Shown here: piece after piece, positions 1-12,900 of the stretch | Position numbering within the stretch: position 1 is the stretch's first letter | Layout of the letters: each line of letters starts with the position of its first letter | Assembly (NCBI RefSeq): GCF_000699445.3 | Contig: NC_067196.1 | Coordinates: 87,150,364 to 87,214,363, forward strand | DNA length: 64,000 bases | Direction of reading: 5' to 3' | Source of the DNA: Schistosoma haematobium | Lineage: Eukaryota > Platyhelminthes > Trematoda > Strigeidida > Schistosomatidae | Program-made: the position numbers and the translations under genes | Notes under the pieces: generated by a model | The model's input: the letters and a program-made list of their open reading frames with translations, nothing else | Told to the model about the DNA's origin: nothing | Database searches by the model: none

Positions 1-1240
1 AACCCATTTCCTATTAATCAGGATGTGATTTATTATTACTTATTAGATTACCTACATTAAATAAAAGTACACTAAAAAATATATTCCATATTCTTTGATT
101 ATTGTATATTATAAATAGCAAAATAAAAAAAATAATAAAAAATAAATAATAAGAAATTTAGAAAGATAAGCTTAAATAAGCATAAAATGAATTAAAATGA
201 AATGATCCTTTTTTTGTACTTTAATTTTATCCTTTTCTCAATTTGGATTGTTTTCTTCTTCTTTTTTTTAATACAAGTTCATGACAATTAATAGTTTTAC
301 TAATCTACCTAAAACAAATAATCACTATCATATTTGAAATATTTTTTTATTTCTATAATTAATTAATTTAATTTGAGATCTTTTCATTATATAATAAAGA
401 ATATTTTATGGTTTATTCTAGGCTTTTGATAAGATTCAACAAGTTAAATATTAACTGGAAATCTTTTTTTTGGTTCTAAACAAGTTCCGTTTATCAGTAG
501 GGGTTTTGTGGAGATTTTAGTCATTTAAATAGTTGAGATCATGAGTCAATTCAAGCTAGATAATCATGGAAAACTTCGAGGCACAGGACGGCTGTTTCAT
601 CCTAGTATGGGACTGCTCAGCAGTGCATATCCACGATCCCGATTCGAACTGAGGATCTATCAGTCTCGCGCGTGAGCGCTTAACTATTAGACTACTGAGC
701 TGGCCGATATTCAATAGTGTTAATATCTAACTTCAACTAATCCACGAAATTGCGCCACCGTACACCATTGTCTTCAGTGAGTTGACATCTCACAACAGAA
801 CTGGTGGAACTCTACTGGTCACGGCTCCTCACTAAAACTCATGGAAATGCCTCTTGAATTCAGTCAGTCCAGTGCTTCCAGCTTTTCCATGGTGGTTTAG
901 CTTCAATTGACTCATGATTTAAACTACTGAGGTTCAGTTTAGTTATTAATTTACACATCATTATGTAGAATATGGAATGTATATTCATCAACTAGATATC
1001 CGTTTACTGAATTATGAAAAGTATTATAGATAGTTTTTTTATGTAGTCTGAAATAAAGAGTGAATTAATCTATTTTATGCGAAATACTGAATTAGAGGAA
1101 CGTTGAAATACTATTCTTTCACGATTTGATAACTGGATGTTTTTACATGTTATTGAATAGTTATCTGAAATAAATTGTTGAAATATATTTCATTTTTATA
1201 ATAATTTGCTTAAGCATAATTATCTTTTGTTATATTATAG
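1..1240 (+). other. Intronic or upstream sequence
   Basis: AT-rich sequence ending in the acceptor of the first visible exon. Apart from the SINE at 493-935 I see no coding signal. It should be an intron, because the exon at 1241 starts in mid-codon. Confidence 0.7.
493..868 (-). mobile_element. tRNA-derived SINE with hammerhead-like core, near full length
   Basis: On the minus strand this reads as a 5-prime unit, then a tRNA-like head (box B TTCGAATC at about 641-649, degenerate), a hammerhead-like core (about 578-627), and a tail ending CTCCACAAAACCCC. The core reads CTGAGCAG, with G8 of the hammerhead consensus changed to C. Stem II strand GGAC is altered to GGAT. It is followed by a plus-strand partial copy at about 869-935, which makes a foldback. 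Confidence 0.8.
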
Positions 1241-1555
1241 TTGTTGAGGAAGAGCACAGTGGAGGTTCCGACAACAGAGAAGGATACAAGCTCAGTTTTC
1301 ATACTGGGTCTTATCCAACACAAATGTTTATTGAACTTCAAGAATTGGTACCAAGGGTGGATGGTGGATTGCAGTTCAATGAATCTATTTTTAAAATGCC
1401 AGTTGCAGCTCATTTTCGAGTTCTTTGGTTAGAAACAGCAAGATGGGTGAATTTTGAAGAAAATTTTAATGAAGTGGAACAACGTTTTACAGAAGCTCAT
1501 GTACCACCTATGAAGTTTTCTTGTATAAATAGCTTCAGGGATAAATTACAACAGA
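1241..1555 (+). CDS. SLC4 exon: start of band-3 cytoplasmic domain
   Basis: Acceptor TATTATAG ends at 1240 and donor A|GTAAG starts at 1556. The exon begins with two bases of a split codon and ends with one (phase 1). It encodes the family hallmarks FIELQELV and [14 protein letters not shown] (AE2 has FVELNELL and ETARWIKFEEDVEE), followed by HVPPMKF (AE2: HVASLSF). The first residues, [14 protein letters not shown], are acidic linker. In-frame ATGs at 1324 and further on are internal, because similarity to the family begins before them. The true start codon is upstream of the window. Confidence 0.93.
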
Positions 1556-2860
1556 GTAAGAAATTAAATGTTAACTTTTTTGTCATATTCTTTATTGTAT
1601 GTTCCTCAATGACAGGAAAAACATTATCTAATAAAATTAATACAAAAATTACATTTCATGAGTTCTGTGGAATATGAAACTTTCATTCCAAATGTGTTTA
1701 GATCAAAATCATTAACTTCTTTTCCCTATAAGTGAAGGAAATAGGTTAATAATCATATGTGATTATTACAGTTTATTTATATTATTCTTTTTCATCAAGA
1801 TATTCTTCTATTAAGTAGACAGGATACATTTAGATTATTTCAATAAATTAAATAATATACTCGTTATATTCCGATGTAAGAAAATTTTAAAGTTATTCAG
1901 ACAATACAAATACATTAATTTTAATAGTTGAGATCATGAATCAATTCAAGCTAGACAATCATGGAAAACCTCGAAGCACTGGACGACCGTTTCGTCCCAG
2001 CATAGGACTGCTCAGCAGTGCACATCCCCGATCCCGCCCCCCGCGAGGTTCGAACTGAGGACCTATCAGTCTCGCGCGTGAGCGTTTAACCAATAGACCA
2101 CTGAGCCGGCATCATGATCTCAACTATTAAAATTAGTTTGATGTCCACAAACCTCCCTCCTGGTATTAGTCAACGTATGCTCACTGGTGACGGTCTCCAA
2201 GAGGTATTTCCTGGAATTCTATTGAGAAGCAATGTCCAGCAGAGTTCAACCGGGTCTGTTGTGAGATAGTAACTCACTGATGACAATGGTGGATGTGTCA
2301 CTCAATTTCATGGATTAGTTGAAGTTAGACATTAACACCATTAGATGCCGGCTCAGTGGTCTAGTGGTTAGGCGCTCACGCGCGAGACTGATAGGTCCTC
2401 AGTTCGAATCTCGCGGGGGCGGGATCGGGGATATGCACTGCGGAGCAGTCCCATACTAGGACGAAACGGTCGTCCAGTGCTTGGAGGTTTTCCGTGATTG
2501 TCTAGCTTGAACTGATTTATAATCTCAATTATTTAAATTATTCAAATCTCCACAAAACCCTTTCTGATACAAATATATTAATTTAATTTTTTTAATAATC
2601 CACACAATGGTTGATTTCTCATTGAAATGATCAGATTAATTTTTTTGAATGATAACTATTTGGAACAGATATTTATTTTATTTTATTTAACCATTAAAGA
2701 CATCTAAACTATTTACATAACCGCAAAAATATCTATACATTAAGTTTTATTCAGTTCCATTATATAGAATAAGTGTGAAATTTAGTAAGCTTGTGAGTTT
2801 TATCATAATTACCACTTTTAGATTTCTACTAATCATACTCAATGGAAGTAGTTGAATTAA

Positions 2861-2911
<51 letters not shown>

Positions 2912-3288
2912 TCCCGTTAACTGAGTATTTAATGCAGGCTGAATCTCCTAGTAGAATTATGGATTTACTCGAGATTATTCAAAAGCCCGAACATCAGTTA
3001 TAGAGATGGTTTATTGTTAAAGATTGGTAAAATCCGCAATCGTATAGGAAGCATGCACACAGGGGAACCAAGAGTGTGTGTGAGTGTTAACAATCCATGT
3101 ATATTTAATGAGTGTAAATCAAGTATGGATAAATTACTGATTGTCTGTGTGTTACAACCAATGGGAGAATAGATTAAAAATTGACATGTGCTCAATCAGA
3201 CTCACACAGAAATTTACATAGTCAATTAAGTGCCTAAATTACAGTGAGCGGATAAATAATACAGTAGTTGAATGGGCTTACTACATAT

Positions 3289-3337
<49 letters not shown>

Positions 3338-6300
3338 TGTTGTGAAATAAACTCTTGATTCTAAACGGAATATTTTAGCTAGAAGAGTTTTGTTATCAAG
3401 TACAGTCTAAATAATGTAATTTTATAAATTTCTTATAAATTTTGTAGATAATTATCGTCGACAAGTGCTTAACCATTGCGTGATAATTAAGCTATGATAA
3501 TGTTCTACAAAGTTTTTCAGCATATATAGTTAAACGAGCTACTATAATAATTAGTTTTCTATTTTATATAAGCAGTCTAGATTTTACATTTCTCTTCTGA
3601 AAAGTATGAATTATGAACAGATTAACATTTGTGGACAGCTTGTTAAATTGGTTGAAATCAATGGTTTAATTAATAAAAATTTAACTGTTTGTTTTCTCTA
3701 TCATTGGCACACAATATAATAAGCATTCAATTTATTTAACATTCTTTTAATGTTCTGATATATGAAATAGGTATTTGTAGTTATATTTTATAAGAAATAG
3801 TCTTAATATTTAGTTAATCTACTTTCATACTATATTTAATACTATTTCAACTAGGTTTTATATACATCTAATAAATGATCTTTTTTTGATTTTATATTTA
3901 AATCAACCGTGATCTTAAATTCACTTGGTGTATCTTCCCATTGTTATTTAGGACTGCAATTGATCAGTCTCAAGTAAAACAACACCAAGTGAATTTAAGC
4001 TTCACTTCATTGTACAAGCAGGTGGCTATCAGAACTCAGTAGCTAAGAGAATAACGCGATGGCGTTTGAAGCAAACGGTATTGGGTTCAGGTCCCAGAGT
4101 GACCATCAACTCTGAGATGCAAGTACATCCAGTTGATGAGTCCCAAATAGGACGAAACGCGCTTCCCGGATTCCACTGCTAGCCACTATCCATCTTTGCT
4201 TAAAAACCTTGATCTTAATTTTTTTCTGATCCTTCCTTGATTCATTATTTTATACTATATGGTGATATATAAAAAGAAGTTAGAAATATATAGCTGATAA
4301 GTTTAATTTACTCCAAGAATATATTGTTCTTTTGTTGTTGTTGTTGCATAAACTAACAATCGATACGTATATATTTTTCTTGAGTTGTATAGTTGTTATC
4401 AATCATGAAGATTTGTTCATGTGAAGGAGAAGAAAAAAAAAACAAACTACGTAACAGTGATTTCAATGATAAAAATAACACTCAATTTAATGTTTGCTGT
4501 ATGATATAGTTGTCTTTTTTTTAAAAAAATGTTTATAATGAGTAACATTTTATTATTTAAGTGTCTTTGACATCTTGTGAATTAATTAGTTTAATTGATT
4601 TTTGACTCATTCCATTACACATAGAAAAAAAACATTTCTAGAGTAATATTCTGTCAGATGACTCTCTCTGTTTTTCTTTTTTCTAGATGTTTTTCTTAAG
4701 TAGTCACTTGATAATATTGATTTGATTTTGTCGAAGATAACAGAATGTTTGTACAAAACATTGGAATGAATATTATTGAGATTTGTTAGTCTTAATATGA
4801 ATAATTTATCAGAAATAAATAATTCATATCAATCGATAACGTAGTGTTATTGTAGATTTTCTAAGTGTGAAAATTAATAGTGTTTTTGAGAGACTAATAA
4901 CAACAGAGTTTTTGTTCGATCCCAGTGTACTATTATGTGAATGTGAATTTCGATATTTCTTTACTATTAAGTGGAAATTAATATGGAAGGTTATTAATAA
5001 CACTGAATAATAATATTCAATGTCTTTAATGAAATCACTGAAAATCTAATTCGTGAATTATTACTTGTTCGCTGAAATTATATACTAATCTACTGACATA
5101 AGATGGTAGTTTTGATGCATCGATAACTATTGTAAGTTGGAAATAAGGGTTAGTGAGTTCCGACTTGGTGGTTTTGTTGTTCTATTAGACTGACAGTAAT
5201 TTCATTTTATCTAAAATTAAACATGTTTTTGTTCAGATATAGTTTAAAACTAATTTTTGTATGATGTTCTGATATCATGCTTTATTATTTGTAGGACTTG
5301 ATACCACTAAAAATCAGAACCATATGTATGAATTTATTCACCATAGAAATATTGAGTTTTGTGTTATCAAGTTTTATTAGGTAATTCATATTAAGTGGTG
5401 GTTTCGTATTTATTGCACTTTAAAGAAATGGCAGTGAAATGACAGTGGTCTCTTATGGAACTTTGAAGTTCACGTACGATAAACTTTTTCTTTTCCTGTT
5501 ACTAAAATGTCATATTAACATGATATTCCATCTACACATATCGAATTTTAAAAATCTTCATTAGCCAATATTTGTTAAGGTTACTAAGATATCCTGGATA
5601 ATGTTTACGTTTTATAGATTTTTATAGCTACGGTCATCTGGATTTTGCTTAGTACATTAATTTATTTAGTATTTGACAAAGTAGTGTAGTGATGATCATG
5701 AAAAATATTTTTAATGCATTAGTTGGCATTTCAGTGCCACTTATTTGAACTAAGAGCAAATAACACCGGAATTTCTGATCTGAAAAACTAAAATATAAGG
5801 AAACAATATTTTCAGACATTTGACTAAACATATTTATATTATGCTTTTAATTATACAATGAATGAACAAAAACGTCATTGGTAATGATGGGATTACCAAT
5901 TTATAGATTGAATTAGCCCCAATATTTTGTAGAAATAACTAACTCCTTATTATAATATATATCCTTCTAATTGATTATCGTTATTATGCACGTAAAAAGC
6001 TCTTAAACGTTATTTGAATGAAAAAAATAATCTCAAATTCTTTGTATATTTCATAATATATTCACTAGTGAGTAGCTTGGAGAGAACATTCCTGGAGTTT
6101 TAGTGAGAAGCCGTGATCAGTGGAGTACAACCGTGTGAGGCAGACACACACAAAAAACAATGGAAGATGGTCGTGCAATGTTGTGTATTGATTGAAATTA
6201 GACACTGACACCGTTGGATGTCAGTGGTCTAGAGGTTAAGCAATGGCGCGCGGGACCAAAGTCCATGGGTTCGATTCTCGCATTCGAGATCTTAAATGAG

Positions 6301-6943
6301 CACTTCTGGAAGGTTCTATATTAGAATGAATTGACTATTCAGTGCTCTCAAATTTTCAATGGTTGTCTAACATTGATTGGTGCATGATTAAAATTTCTAG
6401 ATATCACAAAAAGAGTATTATGTATTCAATTCAATTCAAAAGGACTTCAGTGATTACATTATGAATAAATCACATTCTTTATTGCAATGTACTGATTGAT
6501 AAATGACCAATTCTATCGGTTAATTGTAAATTCAAATGAATTTTGTCGTGTATGTGAAATTGAAGAAAAATAAATCGGTTAGTAAAACTGATTACGATAA
6601 TTTAGCAGTTAATTTAGTTACTGGGGTCCCATTAACAGTAGTTACTGATTTAAAATTTGATATTTATCTACTATTCCAAATAGATTTATTCGATGCCAAT
6701 ATTTATTTCCTAATCCACTGATTTTTATGGTCATACTAATGAATAAATTATCCTTCTGAAAACCTTATTTAATCCATATATAATTGAAATTATATTCGTT
6801 ATAAATTGCTATTATTGTATTGAATAGATCATACCTGTTTAATTTATGATAGTTTTATGAACTAGGCCAACTGTGACACAAATTAACATGATTATTGTAT
6901 CATTAGTAGTTTGTTTAGTTAATAAAGAAAAAAACAAAAACGA

Positions 6944-6988
<45 letters not shown>

Positions 6989-9941
6989 GACATGATGATG
7001 TGAATTAAAAGAAAGAAAATAATTTATACAGTTTTATTTTTCAATCGTTCCACTTGGTTATTTATGCTCAATGCTCTTTTGTTTTTTTAAAAATACAATG
7101 AATAGTTGATTAAGTGGAACGTTATCATAGATAAATAGATATTAAAGTGTATGAATTTCTTATTATGTCATCATCATCATCATCATTATTCATCATTTAC
7201 AATCAGTTTCTATGTAATCAGTTTTAGATTAATAGTTTGTTCATGTTGATTTATGCAATTGTAAATTCATTAAGGACAATTTCATTTTATTAGAATATTA
7301 ATATGATTTTATTCACTTTATGGATATTTTATCTTTAATTTAAAACAAAAGATATTAATTCATTCAAAATATTCATGTTTAGTCATATAGTTTTTTTGTG
7401 AAACCTAATAAAATAATTTACTTAACTGAATTTGAATGAGATGGGATGGATTTTTAGACTTGATCATTGAAATTTAAGTGTTTCAACCACTGAACCATTA
7501 ATTATATTAGAAGCTAGTTGTATGCAGTTTGCATTTGATGGATAATAAAATATGGTACTAGGCTAAACTAAATTTTTATCACATATTTTTTTATTTAAAA
7601 CGGTGACAGAAACTATTGAGTAAGCACCAGTAAAATTTGAGTTTCAACTTTCGCCTTGTGTACGATTCGTCAGATGGATGCAACATTGAACTATCTTTGA
7701 TGTTAACAATGATAGCTGAACTCCATATCTGTCGTTTAAAGCTTTAAAGGAGTATTCATTGGCTTATTGAGTGAAAAGAGCCTGTAATTTATTCAATGAC
7801 CTCGTATGGATGAGATTCTTAATCTTATTAACGGAAACAGATCTTATACTGTTTATGAAGCAATTTAAAAAATCTCTTTCTTGTTGAGATTTTATTGTTT
7901 TTAATCCAAAATCCAATGTTATTCCATAATTGCAAAAGTAAGATGAAAGTTATAAGTGAATGTTCTAAGGAGAAACTTACTAAATAGTCTTGTTGTTCAA
8001 AAAACAAGTTCGGCTTCGAAAATGTTGAAATATTGAAAAGTGGTGACACAGAGAAGACCTGAAAATTCCTTGAAACTTTGTATTCAGTTTATTAAAGGCT
8101 TATAACACCTAGTCTATCAACCAATCACAAAAATTATTAACAGTCATAAGGTTATGAATCGAGTCAGTGAACAGGATAGTCACTATTAATATGAGGACAA
8201 TAATAACATAATTGTTGTTAAAAACCTGTTCAACTGAATATGGATTAAACCAGTTCTGAAAAAATTTAAAAGCTCACTTCTAATTGATTCCGAGCTATCC
8301 CCTGTATTCCGTGTTTCCCCTCAGATGTCGAGGCCTTCATGACCCAGTCAACACGAGATGAAAGAGAAATGGGGAGAGTAAGCAGCCTTGTTTGACTTCA
8401 GTCCTCACTTTGGAAAGCGTCTATCAGCTGTCCTCCATGCACCACTTTGTATTTTGTATAGGGTATTTTTTATTACGAATTGATTTTAATTACAGTACTA
8501 TTAAAAATCGGAATACTTGGGTGCATAAAGTTCCTATGTCCTTTTTATTTTACAAACTACTTATCCATATGTTTCTGGATGAATTAATGGTTAATATTAA
8601 TCACAAACATAGTTAAAATACCGTAATTAAATCTGATAATTTATGTCTGTTTCTCATGTAATGGAAGATAAAATCTAACTAAGAGAATACACCATCTAAT
8701 AAATATGGTAACAAATATGATAACTAAAACAATCTTTTTTGATCTATGTCTCAATTGTTATCCTTACATTTGTTGAATATTTCGGTCCTTTAGAAAAACT
8801 GTTGGTTGATATTAGATGGTGGTTGGAGGTAGTCAACAGGAAACCCTGGACCCGGGTTTCGTGCTACTTGGCACTCGTCAGCAAGGTGTACCTGTAATCT
8901 TGAGGGAACTGGTGTTCCCTGACGGATTCGAACCCTCAAGTTTACAGGCACACCTTGCTGACAAGTGCCAAGTAGCATGAAACCCAGGTCCAGTGTGTCC
9001 TGTCGAACACCTCCAACCACCATCTAATTTCACCATAGTGCACGAGATGTCGAGTCGCCTAGACTAGTGGCCACATTGCAACTCGATCGATAGCATTCGA
9101 TCTGCACTATTAAAGACTTGGCACACATGACATTGATCACCATCAAGTGATCAATCAATTGTGACTGTTGGTTGATGTTTAGTGAAAATGAAAATTTAAT
9201 TAAAACAAATTTTCTATGTGAAAGTAATATCGATATTATGATTATTGTCAAAGTACTTTTCACACATGTATATACCACTATATTTGTGAAATTGAAAATT
9301 TATGCTAGACTATTCAAATTTTTTTAAAATGAACGAGTTCCTTGATCGCATTGAACGACGGTTTATTTTTACTGATCTGATACTAAATTCTTTCAAATTC
9401 TAAACCTTAGTATAAGACGTAAACACTTTAATCCTCTATTCAAATCATATGAAAATGTATTGTTGAGGTTTGTGTAAATGTCATTTATATTAGTGTTAAT
9501 TTTCATCTAACCACTTTTATCTCCCTAAGTATCGTTAATATGAAAGTTTTCGATTTAGTATGCAACAGGGAAAGTGTTTAACTCAACACTTGTTAATTAT
9601 TGTTCACAATTTGTTATCTGTACAGCTCCGTGATATCTTTCCTAGAAATTTTGAAGAAGTATGCTGTGTTGCGTAGAGCATTATTGGTAATTAGTAGTAA
9701 GCAGTGAGTATTTTTACATCATAATAAATGTGGTCGGGAACAGACATTTGAAAATCTTAGAAAAAACTCAGGATTCTTATTTTTTCGAACACAAATGAGC
9801 AACTCTGTCCACATCTTTTTTCTTATTTAACTCCCGGCAGAACGAGAAGGAGATTCATTAAAACTAATGCACGAGAAAAATCACAAACGTTCTACAGTAA
9901 TTCTTGCCCTTGGGAACATAACACATCATCGTTTGAAGATT

Positions 9942-9988
<47 letters not shown>

Positions 9989-12900
9989 CGTCTACAAAAA
10001 TGAACATATCGAAATATCAAGTCCTCAGAATTCAATATTGTATTAAACAGATAATAATGGGATTGTTATTGCTGTTACTATTGTTATCTAATAAAAGTTA
10101 ATTTATCATGATTGTAATTTCATATATTTGGATCGTATGGTCAATTTACCCTAACAAGGGACAATATCAATTGAATTTGATAAGACGGTTGTCGATGGTA
10201 CAGATTAACTTTATTAAACCTCAGCTTCCTTAGGGATATCATAAATTGCTCATTAAAGTTTTAGAAACAAAATGAGTGCATTCTCACTTGTGGTAGTTAA
10301 CATATAGGGATGACTAAAATAAATATCATTAGCAACAGCCTGCTGTGGCACAGAACAAGCCACTTTCTAGCTGAAGAGGAAGTTAAGAAATTACATAAAT
10401 TGTGGAAATCACCAAACTGCATCACGAGGCAAGCACCAACTTGGGATTATGAAAGGAAAAGGAGAAGAGAAAGAACAAGGAACACGTTTCATCGGTAATT
10501 GGAAGCAGACATAAAAAAGGAATAACAACTGGAAAAGAGAGCCCAAGACAGAGTTGGATGAAGAATCCTTGTGTGCAGCCTATGCTCCTCCACGAGAGGT
10601 AACAGGTGTAAGTAAAATAAATAGTTATCTTTTTAACCGATTCTTCTAAATGTATGGATGATTTTGTGGGAGGGTTATAAATTGTCATTGGCAAGTTCAT
10701 TTAAAGTTTGCACTACTTCATTATAAACTTCATTTTTTCCCTTAATTTTCATTTAAAATAGATTTGAAAATTATACAAACTGATGCACTTACACTTGGTC
10801 AAGCCCTTGATGAAGTGGCAAAATATGCTTTATCACAAAACTGTATTCAAGGAAATGAACAATATGATGTTTTACGTGCTATTTTGTTTGCTGAACGTTG
10901 GCATCCAGAAGTTAAAGGTCATATATCTGATGCGGCTGAATTCGATCAGTATTGGGCAGGTAATTAAAAAACACTCTTTTCAAATTATTTGATTCAGTGT
11001 TTTGTAAACATCAGATCTGACCAAAGAAGTATTCATAGTTGAAAAAGTTTATAATAAAGAGTGTAAGCATCTTTAAAGCATCAAATATTATCCCACAGAT
11101 TTTTAAAAGTATAGCTGCATTTGAGTTTTTTAAACGATATGATTACAAATAAAAATAAGCTGATAAGTGTTACGTAACAGGTTGTTCGTAGTGATGAAAC
11201 GATGAGGAATATATCGTGGATTATAAAAAAGAAAAATATAGTTTAGTTTTATATTAAACTAGGTAGACTTGCACTGTAATATTTTTCTTCACATAACAAA
11301 TTACATTTTGTATTGGAATTAGTGTTCAAAAGACCAAATCACTTGTAATCTACAGGCTAATTGATAATGTTCTCAGCTGTTTGATTTTTTTTATCAAAAA
11401 GGAGAACGAATATAATATAGATTTTTTCATTAATTCAATTATTGTTAATCGTTTACTCGGGAGATCCGTTGAAACTTAGAATCTTCAACTATTATGGTAG
11501 TTAGAATGTGTATTTTAGATTATAAACTAGTGACCATTGTAACGCTGACAGGAATCTATTCAAAATGTGTCATCAATCGATGGATTCATTGACTTGTGAA
11601 GAGTGAGACAAGGCGAAGAATTCCTGGTTTAGGTTTGCATAATAATTGTTCAAAACTGTTAAAGGGTTTTAAGTAATCAGATTGTAATTTTTGTCAACGG
11701 CGTTAATGAATTTATTCTTTCAAGTTGATTTAACCTTACTTTATATCATGGAATATAACACATTTTAACAATCAACTAAAAATGGTGTTACTCATGAGGG
11801 ACATTTGAGCTTATCAGTAATAAGTAGGGTAATCGATCAATGAATATTACTTTTTAAAGTAGTGGTTACTGGATTTTATTAATTTTCAAAAACGAAAAAA
11901 TAACATACAATAACGAAAAGCCCATGCTATGAAGAAACTATTTAAATTTGAAATGTAACAGTGCTATGTCATAGACATAAATTTAGTCTATAGTTTTAGA
12001 CATATATATGTGATAGGTAGTTTTATTGTCATGATGTGGTGACAGATGTAAAGACAAGTACAAAATACAAAAACTCTTGATCTTCTAAATCAAATAAAAC
12101 TTAAAGATTATGTTGAACGACTTTGTAAACAAAGCTTCGCTTTTTGAACACTGATTTCAGTTTACTTTTAACTTATATATATATGAAGTATTAAGAGATT
12201 GTTTTTTTTACGTTTAAGGAACTTTACCGGAAGGTATCAATCCTGTAAGTTACAGTACACAACTAATGTTTCTGTGATGTTTATTTAAAAGTATTTCTAA
12301 TGAGCATTTAATAATGGTATCGACATTACTATCATTATAATTATTGAATTGTCATATGTACTCTGCAAAACTGAATGGTATCATATTTTGTTCACTTTGT
12401 TTTAATTCGAATGTACTATATCTAGATAGATTAGTTTACTCAATCAGAAAATTCTGTGAATAAATTTTGCTCGAAATCATAATTAAAGGTTTAATAGTAA
12501 TTAATGTTTAGTGAATTAAAGGACTTATATAGAGAGAGCTGGTAACACTTTGAGAAACATTAAACACTGCAAACAGATGAATAACTATAACATTGATATA
12601 TGAAAATCGTTAATAATGTGCACTTGAAAATCCATAGATACTTGAACCTGAAAACCTTATATTTCACATTAACTTGACATCAAATGTGTTTTGATCCTTA
12701 GCTTCATTTACATAACATTGATTGTCTATCTAAATTTATTTAGTAATGTAAAACCACTCTAATCAACTATGATAACTTTTTTAAAGTTTATAGTTAACTG
12801 CTACATTCACTAAATGAAATGTTATAAGTTTCAGAAAATGAAAAGCTTCTTTGGCTTCATGGTATTTCCTTAAAAAAAAAAGAAATGTAAAACATTTTCT

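Larger units (their letters stand above)
1556..10761 (+). other. SLC4 intron, 9.2 kb
   Basis: This intron holds foldback SINEs (1904-2584, 6075-6420, 8811-9028), a Smalpha copy (3914-4205), four TA runs and an RTE fragment near its end. In 7.0-8.7 kb and 4.2-6.0 kb I see only AT-rich sequence without recognisable genes. Confidence 0.8.

Noticed and set aside
2351..2411. tRNA gene with box A and box B
   Set aside because: No acceptor stem closes and the same sequence recurs many times with a ribozyme-like tail. It is a SINE head.
8790..9278. Two minus-strand open frames of 77 and 82 codons
   Set aside because: They are readings of the foldback repeat and its tail, with no protein-like features.
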